In this document: in pieces, positions 58,423 to 64,000 of the stretch
How positions within the stretch are numbered: position 1 is the first letter of the stretch
Layout of the letters: the number at the start of each line of letters is the position of its first letter
Origin: Verrucomicrobiota bacterium
GTDB lineage: Bacteria > Verrucomicrobiota > Verrucomicrobiia > Opitutales > Intestinicryptomonadaceae
Assembly (NCBI GenBank): GCA_023450935.1
Contig: JAEXGH010000032.1
Location: forward strand, 62,001-126,000
Direction: 5' to 3'
DNA length: 64,000 nt
The notes under the pieces: model-generated
What the model was told of the DNA's origin: nothing
Databases searched by the model: none
Seen by the model: only the letters and a program-made list of their open reading frames with translations
Program-made: the position numbers and the translations under genes

Positions 58423-59915
58423 ATCTATTGAAAATCCTATCGGTTTTTACACTGTCTACGTTGTGGCTTTCGGCGGAAGTCCTGAGCATAAACGCAACGA
58501 TTGAAGAGAACGAAACGCTCGAAAGCGGCGACGGCGAAGTATCCGCCACTGTTCCGCTGCCGAAGGCGCAAAGAATACCGTTTGCAAGAATAACGGTTTT
58601 CGGGACTATCGAAAAAAAGGCCGAAGCAAACGCCTCGCTTACGCTGTCAATCGACGGGCAAGAGGCTGCCGGACGCGCGCTGTATAACAAACAGGGGAAA
58701 TTCGGGGCGAACTTCGTCGTGACAAGACAAATCCGCGACGCCGTAAAAAGCGGGAAAAAATCGGCGGGGCTCAAATTGTTTATGCGCGGCAAAAACCAAA
58801 GCCCCGTCAAGATAAACAAAATCATGCTTGAGGTGCTTGCCGACGAAAAATACTACAGAACCTCGAACTACCTGCGCCCCCTGTTCTCCGGCGACGAAAT
58901 TACTGCGGAATCTGTATTCCCGCTCGGCAATGAAGACCCGTCAAAACCCGCAACGGCGAAACTGCTTTTCTCCCCGACCCGAGTTCTTGAAGCATACACG
59001 CTTTCTTCGGGCAAAAAAGTCGAGCTTGTTCAGGACAAAGACTTCAAAATAAACGGCGATACAATCGAATTTCTGCCGAACTCCAACGTCAAAATAATCC
59101 CCTACTCCGACATCTACGCGGAGGGCAAAAACAACTCTTTCAAAAAGGGCGAACACTTCTACTTCGACGTAATCAAAAAATTCGCCTTCTTCAAGGAGGG
59201 AATGTGGTTTCACTCCAGAATGGTCTACATTTCATACAAGCATACGGCAATCAGCGGCAAGCCGCACAAATCAACCTGCGAAGACCTCCTGCCGAATACG
59301 ATGAAAATAATAAAGTCGAAAAAGCCGCTAAGAGTCGTGCTTTTCGGCGACAGCATTTCATACGGAGCGAATGCAAGCGGACTTTCCATGACTGTCCCCT
59401 ACGCGCCGAGCTGGGGCGACACCGCCACCCACGTTCTTTCGCGCTTCTATAAAACGCCCGTAGTTTTCTTCAACCGCGCCCTCGGCGGCGAAACATCAAC
59501 GTGGGGCGTAAAACAAGTTGAAAACCTCGTCTGCCCCGACAAGCCCGACTTGGTGATAATAGCATTCGGAATGAACGACAGAATCGACAAAGACAAGTTC
59601 CGCGCCAATTTGGAGACAATCATATCTAAAGTCCGCGACGTAAACCCCGCGGCGGAGTTCGTGCTTGTCTCGTCGATGCTCGCAAATCCGAACTGGCACT
59701 TCTTCCCCATGCATGACGACTACGCCGAAGTCTGCAAGCAAATGGTCAAACAGGGAATCGCCCTCGCCGACGTGCGTTCAATCCACAAACGCCTTCTCGA
59801 AAAAAAGCGTTTCATAGATATGACGGGCAACAACGTAAACCACCCCAACGACTTTCTCATCAGAGTCTACGCGCAGTATCTGCTCAAAAACCTAATCTTT
59901 GCGGTATCCAAGTAA
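58419..59915 (+). CDS. Secreted SGNH/GDSL hydrolase with N-terminal beta domains
   Basis: A 498-residue exported protein (signal about 1-19, LSVFTLSTLWLSAE). Residues about 20-290 look beta-rich and may bind a glycan. The C-terminal SGNH domain (about 300-498) has LFGDSISYG (Ser312), the glycine block in GGETSTWG, GMND (384-387) and the histidine in NNVNHPND. Likely a carbohydrate esterase or acyl hydrolase at the envelope. The ATG overlaps the amidohydrolase stop by four bases. Confidence 0.85.
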   Translation: MNLLKILSVFTLSTLWLSAEVLSINATIEENETLESGDGEVSATVPLPKAQRIPFARITVFGTIEKKAEANASLTLSIDGQEAAGRALYNKQGKFGANFVVTRQIRDAVKSGKKSAGLKLFMRGKNQSPVKINKIMLEVLADEKYYRTSNYLRPLFSGDEITAESVFPLGNEDPSKPATAKLLFSPTRVLEAYTLSSGKKVELVQDKDFKINGDTIEFLPNSNVKIIPYSDIYAEGKNNSFKKGEHFYFDVIKKFAFFKEGMWFHSRMVYISYKHTAISGKPHKSTCEDLLPNTMKIIKSKKPLRVVLFGDSISYGANASGLSMTVPYAPSWGDTATHVLSRFYKTPVVFFNRALGGETSTWGVKQVENLVCPDKPDLVIIAFGMNDRIDKDKFRANLETIISKVRDVNPAAEFVLVSSMLANPNWHFFPMHDDYAEVCKQMVKQGIALADVRSIHKRLLEKKRFIDMTGNNVNHPNDFLIRVYAQYLLKNLIFAVSK

Positions 59916-59916
59916 A

Positions 59917-60555
59917 ATGGGCATTTTCATAACGTTTGAGGGGGGCGAAGGCTGCGGCAAAAGCACGCACATTAAAACGCTTTTCGAAAAACTCGAAAAC
60001 GCGGGCGTAGAGTGTGTGCTCACGCGCGAGCCGGGGGGCACGCCGCTTTCGGAAAAAATCAGGGGACTGCTGTTGTCGGCAAAAGAGGGCAGCGGAATGT
60101 GCCCGCGCACCGAGCTTCTGCTTTTCGAAGCCGCGAGAAGCCAGCACGTGGAGCAGACAATAAAGCCCGCCCTCGCCCTCGGCAAAACGGTTGTTTGCGA
60201 CAGGTTTTTCGACTCCACCACGGCGTATCAAGGGGCGGCGCGCAAGCTCGAACTTGCGGAAGTCGAGTGGCTGAACAAATTCGCCACACAGGGGCTTGCT
60301 CCCGACCTTACCGTGGTTCTCGACATTCCCGTCGAAGAGGGGCTCAAGAGGGCGAAAAAGCGCGACGCCGACAATTCCGACAGAATGGGCTCGCAGGAGC
60401 GCGCCTTCTACGAAAGTGTCAGAAACGCATTTTTGGAACTTGCCCGAGACAATCCCGAAAGGTTTGTTGTGGTGTCGGCGGCGGGGACGCGGGAGGAAAC
60501 TTTCGCGAAAATCTGGGAAGCCGTAAAACAAAAGCTTGAAAAAAATGCCCGATAA
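59917..60555 (+). CDS. tmk: Thymidylate kinase
   Basis: Phosphorylates dTMP to dTDP. The 212-residue protein has the P-loop FEGGEGCGKSTH, the DR(Y/F/H) motif in CDRFFDSTTAYQG, and the lid with arginine in REPGGTPLSE. The start at 59917 is one base after the SGNH stop. An in-frame ATG at 59899 would overlap that gene. It overlaps holB, as often found. Confidence 0.96.
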   Translation: MGIFITFEGGEGCGKSTHIKTLFEKLENAGVECVLTREPGGTPLSEKIRGLLLSAKEGSGMCPRTELLLFEAARSQHVEQTIKPALALGKTVVCDRFFDSTTAYQGAARKLELAEVEWLNKFATQGLAPDLTVVLDIPVEEGLKRAKKRDADNSDRMGSQERAFYESVRNAFLELARDNPERFVVVSAAGTREETFAKIWEAVKQKLEKNAR

Positions 60556-61459
60556 CCGCGCAATAAAAATTCTCGACAACGCCATCAAAGCGGGGCGGTT
60601 GCACCATGCCGTTTTGCTTTACGGAAGCTCGCTGCAGCCGCTTGAAGAGGCGGCGAAAGAGACTGCCACAAAGCTTTTCGGGCGCACTTGGGTGAACCAC
60701 CCCGACCTGTTCGAGCTTCGCCCCGAAGGCAAAATGCGCCAGATAAAAATCGGCTCGCCCGACGGCGACCCCGAGCCGAACACAATGCGCAGGCTGCTTA
60801 AAAGCCTGCGGCAAACGTCGGCATTGGGCGTGCATAAAATCGCCGTAATCTACGAGGCGGACAGAATGAATCAGGTAACGGCCAATGCGTTTCTAAAAAC
60901 CCTAGAAGAACCGCCCGCGCAAACAACGCTTTTCATTCTTACGACGCGCCCCAACGACATCTTGGAGACGATAAGAAGCCGCTGCGTTGCGTTGCGGGTT
61001 GACTGTCCCGACGACAAAATCGACAACCCCGACTGGCAGACGTGGCTTGCCGACTACTCCGCGTGGCAGAAGTCATTGGCGGGGGGAATCGGCAGAGCTG
61101 TTTCGCTCGGCGACGCAATGATGCAGTGCTACGGGCTTCTTGCGCGTTTCGAAACGCTAATTGCGCAAATTCTCGAGGAGGAAACGTCAATCGACAATTC
61201 GAAGGAGGAAAACCTCGACGAGGAAATGATTGAGGCCGTGCAGGCGGGCGAGCGGCGCGCAATAAGAAAACGGATGTTTGCCGACATAGAAAACGCGTGC
61301 GTTGCGTGCGCGCTGGGCGGCAACGGCGTGCCCGCAGTGAAGATTTCGCGCGTAGTGGAGGCGTTGGAAAAGGCTTCGGGACTGACAGAATTGAATATGG
61401 CCGACACGATTGCGCTTGAATATTTTATGTTAACGTCGCTTAGAATATGGACACGTTAA
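60545..61459 (+). CDS. holB: DNA polymerase III delta' subunit
   Basis: A clamp-loader subunit. The 304-residue AAA+ protein has HHAVLLYGSS in place of a full Walker A, as usual for delta', YEADRMNQVTANAFLKTLEEPP at the Walker B region (positions near 98-120) and IRSRC as sensor/SRC motif. The zinc-finger cysteines of the E. coli protein are absent. The ATG at 60545 overlaps tmk by 11 bases; a TTG at 60536 is an alternative. Confidence 0.93.
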   Translation: MPDNRAIKILDNAIKAGRLHHAVLLYGSSLQPLEEAAKETATKLFGRTWVNHPDLFELRPEGKMRQIKIGSPDGDPEPNTMRRLLKSLRQTSALGVHKIAVIYEADRMNQVTANAFLKTLEEPPAQTTLFILTTRPNDILETIRSRCVALRVDCPDDKIDNPDWQTWLADYSAWQKSLAGGIGRAVSLGDAMMQCYGLLARFETLIAQILEEETSIDNSKEENLDEEMIEAVQAGERRAIRKRMFADIENACVACALGGNGVPAVKISRVVEALEKASGLTELNMADTIALEYFMLTSLRIWTR

Positions 61460-62406
61460 ATCCCGTAATTTCGCTTTCGACAAGCTTCCTTCAAAGACGC
61501 TTTCCAAAAGACGGCTACGCAATGCTCTGCCGCGCCGCAGAGCTGGGGTTCGAGTATGTCGAACTGGGACACTCCGTTCCGATAACATCGGTTGATGGTA
61601 TTTTGCGCGCTCTCAAAGAGGGCGTGGTGAAAGTTTCGTCTTTGCACAATTTCTGCCCCGTTCCGCCGTTCGCCTCGGGCGCGTGCCCCAACCTGTTTTC
61701 ACCCTCTACTAAAAGCGACGTGGAATCGCAACAGTGGCTCAGGCACACGCGCAACTCGGTGGAATTTGCAAAGACCACAGGCGCGACGGCGTTGGTGGCG
61801 CACTGCGGAAGCCTGTCGTATTTCCTCCTGCGCCCCTCCGCCAAGCTCGAAAAAATAATAGACAAAAACAGGACATCAAGGCTTGCCGAACTGCCCGAAT
61901 ACAACGCCGCAAAAAACGCGTTCCTTAAAAAAAGCGCGGCGCGCGCCGAAAAAAAGGACTACAATTTCCTGCTTGAAAACCTCGCAAAAATCGAGCCCAA
62001 CCTCGAAGAGTCGGGAATAGTGCTCGGGTTGGAAAACCGCGAGGGCGCGGCCGAACTGCCCCTCGATTGGACGTTCAAAAGACTCTTCGAAAAAATCGGA
62101 GACCGCCCGCGCATAAAAGTATGGCACGATATTGGGCACTCCCGAATCAAGCAGTTGCGCGGACTTTTCAAACAGCGCGATTTAATAGAACAAACCTACC
62201 CGAACATAGTCGGCTGGCATATCCACGATTGCACCGACGACTGTAGCGACCATATCGCCCTCGGTGCCGGCGGCATAAATTTTGCGGAATTTGCAAAGTA
62301 TTTCGATCCGCAAAAACATATTTTCACACTCGAATTGAACTCAAAAGTAAGGAGCGCGGACGCGGCGGACTCGCTAAAACGCTTCCGCGACATACTGGCA
62401 AAATGA
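61447..62406 (+). CDS. Sugar phosphate isomerase/epimerase-like TIM-barrel protein
   Basis: A 319-residue xylose-isomerase-like barrel (AP_endonuc_2 superfamily). Probable metal ligands are the glutamate of VLGLENREG, the aspartate and histidine of WHDIGHSR, the histidine of WHIHDC and the glutamate near TLELNSK. No signal peptide. The substrate is unknown. It overlaps holB by 13 bases and ybeY by four. Confidence 0.82.
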   Translation: MDTLNPVISLSTSFLQRRFPKDGYAMLCRAAELGFEYVELGHSVPITSVDGILRALKEGVVKVSSLHNFCPVPPFASGACPNLFSPSTKSDVESQQWLRHTRNSVEFAKTTGATALVAHCGSLSYFLLRPSAKLEKIIDKNRTSRLAELPEYNAAKNAFLKKSAARAEKKDYNFLLENLAKIEPNLEESGIVLGLENREGAAELPLDWTFKRLFEKIGDRPRIKVWHDIGHSRIKQLRGLFKQRDLIEQTYPNIVGWHIHDCTDDCSDHIALGAGGINFAEFAKYFDPQKHIFTLELNSKVRSADAADSLKRFRDILAK

Positions 62407-62885
62407 ACAGAAAAACCGACATCAACAATTTTTGCGCATTCGTTTCGGTAGACAAGCCGAAGCTGCGCAGGTTCGTGTCGCTTTTGGACACCGAACTTCC
62501 GCGCGGGCTGCGCGCCCCGCAGGGAACGCTTTCCGTGGCGATTTTCAACGACGCAGACCTCGCGAAAATCCATCTGGACTTTATGCGAAACCCCGCCCCT
62601 ACCGACGTTATAACGTTTGAGGGCGACGAATCCGACCCCGACGACGCGGGCGAAATCTGCGCAAGCGCGGAGACTGCGTTTAAAAATGCGCCGCAATTCG
62701 GGAACACCCCCTCGCGAGAGCTGTCGTTATACATAGCCCACGGATACCTGCACCTTGCGGGCGTGGACGACATCGCCGAAGAGGACGCCGAAAAAATGCG
62801 CGCCGCAGAAGCGGCGGCGTTGGAAATACTCGACAAGCATTTCAAAACTCCGATATTCAAATACGATGATAAAAAGATTTGGTAA
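62403..62885 (+). CDS. ybeY: Endoribonuclease YbeY
   Basis: Matures 16S rRNA 3' ends and takes part in ribosome quality control. The 160-residue protein has PTDVITFEGDE and the zinc motif HGYLHLAGVDD, where His113 and His117 are kept but the third ligand of the usual H-x3-H-x5-H is Asp123. The acidic EEDAEKM after it is normal. An aspartate as third ligand is known in related metalloproteins, so the enzyme may still bind zinc. It overlaps the DUF502 gene by 20 bases. Confidence 0.9.
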   Translation: MNRKTDINNFCAFVSVDKPKLRRFVSLLDTELPRGLRAPQGTLSVAIFNDADLAKIHLDFMRNPAPTDVITFEGDESDPDDAGEICASAETAFKNAPQFGNTPSRELSLYIAHGYLHLAGVDDIAEEDAEKMRAAEAAALEILDKHFKTPIFKYDDKKIW

Positions 62886-63519
62886 TTATTTTCTCACGGG
62901 CGTGATAATTACGCTTCCGATAATCGTGACGGTGTTTTTGCTGCTGTTTTTGATTCGGAACATAGGCGCGCCGGTTTCGAAGTTCGCGCTCTTCCCCATT
63001 TTCGAACACTTCGGCGTTGACCTTCCCGAATCGGGCGTCGGCGGCGTTGCGTTCGACTTCCTATCGACTGTTGTCGTGGTTGTTTTCGTAACGGTTCTCG
63101 GGCTTTTTTCGCAGTTTCTCTTCGCAAAATTCCTCATCTCGCTTTCGGAAAAAGCAATCAACAAAATACCGTTTATCGGAATGGTTTACAGAACTGTGAA
63201 GCAGATTGTTGACACTTTCGCAAAGCAGAAAAAAACAGTCTTCCAGAAAGTCGTGCTGATTGAATTTCCGCGCAAGGGCACGTTTTCGGTGGGTTTTATA
63301 ACGAGCCAAACCGAGGGAGAGGTGGCAAATAAAACCGGCTCCGACTGCGTGAACGTGTTTGTGCCCACAACCCCCAATCCGACAAGCGGATTCCTGATGG
63401 CGGTGGAAAAAGACAGCGTGAAATACTTGGATATGTCGGTGGGAGACGCAATGAAATTCATAATCTCGGGCGGCGCGGTGGCGTCGAATTCCGAAAACAA
63501 AACGCCCCCGAAGAGGTAG
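62866..63519 (+). CDS. DUF502 family membrane protein
   Basis: A 217-residue protein with two membrane helices (about 5-28, FLTGVIITLPIIVTVFLLLF in parts, and about 65-90) and a conserved cytosolic or periplasmic domain with PFIGMVYRTVKQIVDTF and VLIEFPRKGTFSVGFIT, then FVPTTPNPTSGF. The family is widespread and its role is not known to me. The ATG at 62866 lies inside ybeY. Confidence 0.9.
   Translation: MIKRFGNYFLTGVIITLPIIVTVFLLLFLIRNIGAPVSKFALFPIFEHFGVDLPESGVGGVAFDFLSTVVVVVFVTVLGLFSQFLFAKFLISLSEKAINKIPFIGMVYRTVKQIVDTFAKQKKTVFQKVVLIEFPRKGTFSVGFITSQTEGEVANKTGSDCVNVFVPTTPNPTSGFLMAVEKDSVKYLDMSVGDAMKFIISGGAVASNSENKTPPKR
63512..63517 (+). promoter_or_regulatory. Ribosome binding site deciding the recO TTG start
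   Basis: AGAGGT lies six bases before TTG at 63524, within the end of the DUF502 gene. No ATG fits the RecO N-terminus. Confidence 0.6.
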
Positions 63520-63523
63520 CGGC

Positions 63524-64000
63524 TTGGAGCGGGAGCGCATAATAACGGCGGTAGTGCTCGACCGCGAACGGCGCGCGGAGGCGTCCGTAATGCTCACGGC
63601 GTTCTCGCGCGAGGAGGGGCTTGTGTTTTTGTTCAAACGCCTGTCGGGCAAAAAAACGTCGCTCGTGCCCGACCTGTTCGACGAAATAGAATGTTCGGTG
63701 AGCGCGCCCGAGGGCGATGCGCCGGTAATGTTTCTCGGACAGTTCGAAGTTCTCAAACGGCGTGCCGGAGTTTCGGCAAGCTACGAAAAGCTTTGCGCGG
63801 CGTCGGAAATAGCGTCGGTCGCAAAGTCGAACGGGGCGAATATCGACGAAAGGCAGACGCTCTTCGAGCTTATTGCGCGTTCGCTCGACGCCATAGAGGC
63901 GCACGACCGCCACGCTACCGTGAAAATAAAGTTCCTCTACCTGCTTGCGCGCAATCAGGGATACGCCATAAAGGAGGATTTTTTCCGCTCGCTCGCCGCC
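63524..64000 (+). CDS. recO: DNA repair protein RecO, 3' end cut by window edge
   Basis: The first 159 codons of RecO, which binds ssDNA-binding protein and helps RecA loading with RecR. The N-terminal OB fold reads ITAVVLDRERRAEASVML, then FSREEGLVFLFKRLSGKK, followed by LVPDLFDEIECSV and the start of the helical domain (LFELIARSLDAIE). The TTG start is favoured by the ribosome site six bases before. It begins four bases after the DUF502 stop. Confidence 0.82.
   Translation, partial: MERERIITAVVLDRERRAEASVMLTAFSREEGLVFLFKRLSGKKTSLVPDLFDEIECSVSAPEGDAPVMFLGQFEVLKRRAGVSASYEKLCAASEIASVAKSNGANIDERQTLFELIARSLDAIEAHDRHATVKIKFLYLLARNQGYAIKEDFFRSLAA

Overview
This window is most likely chromosomal DNA from a Gram-negative, non-proteobacterial member of the PVC group, probably Verrucomicrobiota (perhaps an Opitutales-like gut lineage). 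That placement is inference from gene content. There is an outer membrane (WaaA, Mla-type lipid transport, an RND efflux pump with a TolC-like channel, an OmpA-type lipoprotein). RNase Y, a fused SecDF linked to yajC and recJ, pyruvate phosphate dikinase and an HZS-alpha-like beta-propeller protein are also present. Many genes lack a clear Shine-Dalgarno sequence, while candidate promoters carry TTGAC-type -35 boxes.

Layout. 1-6400 (minus): an incomplete secreted beta-propeller protein, then yajC-secDF-recJ. 6593-8176 (plus): gpmI, ending in a bidirectional terminator. 8321-16115 (minus): adaptor, RND pump, TolC-like lipoprotein and a YgiQ-type radical SAM protein. 16116-16444 holds a hairpin repeat pair and the ppdK terminator. 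16445-19195: ppdK. 19346-24491 (minus): a tightly packed set of secreted beta-helix protein, LolD/DevA-like ATPase, Na+-coupled NSS transporter and a 44-residue membrane peptide. 24640-27583: OmpA-like lipoprotein, membrane coiled-coil protein, a divergent ApbE-like gene and a secreted helical protein. 27715-27792: tRNA-His. 27874-28529: a decayed gene and a tandem copy of the same hairpin repeat. 28537-33660 (minus): SsuABC-type importer, RNase Y and galM. 33770-38198 (plus): lipoprotein, 8-oxoguanine glycosylase, FabZ-like dehydratase, ketoacyl synthase and WaaA. 38272-43255 (minus): mlaE-mlaF-mlaD, an auxiliary lipoprotein, fabD and a small secreted protein behind a terminator. 43411-48331 (minus): a Tat-exported oxidoreductase and an operon of four genes, three of them secreted. 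48450-64000 (plus): hisC, a CorC-like protein, acnA, STAS plus RsbU-type phosphatase, ybaB, recR, uppP, an amidohydrolase, an SGNH hydrolase, tmk, holB, a TIM-barrel protein, ybeY, a DUF502 protein and the start of recO.

How the genes work together. Envelope biogenesis dominates: fatty acid synthesis (FabZ, ketoacyl synthase, FabD), Kdo transfer (WaaA), undecaprenyl phosphate recycling (UppP), lipid trafficking (Mla) and protein export (SecDF/YajC). DNA maintenance (RecJ, RecR, RecO, OGG, HolB, Tmk) and central carbon metabolism (GpmI, PPDK, aconitase, GalM) make up most of the rest. There is no phage, CRISPR array, complete insertion sequence or defence island.

The least ordinary parts are a dispersed intergenic hairpin repeat with compensatory base changes (16202-16385 and 28371-28529), the translationally coupled beta-helix/ATPase/symporter/mini-subunit operon, and the operon at 45009-48331. 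The last joins an orphan rhamnosidase N-domain-like protein, an RmlD-like reductase, a beta-lactamase-fold protein that has lost its catalytic residues, and a periplasmic binding protein.
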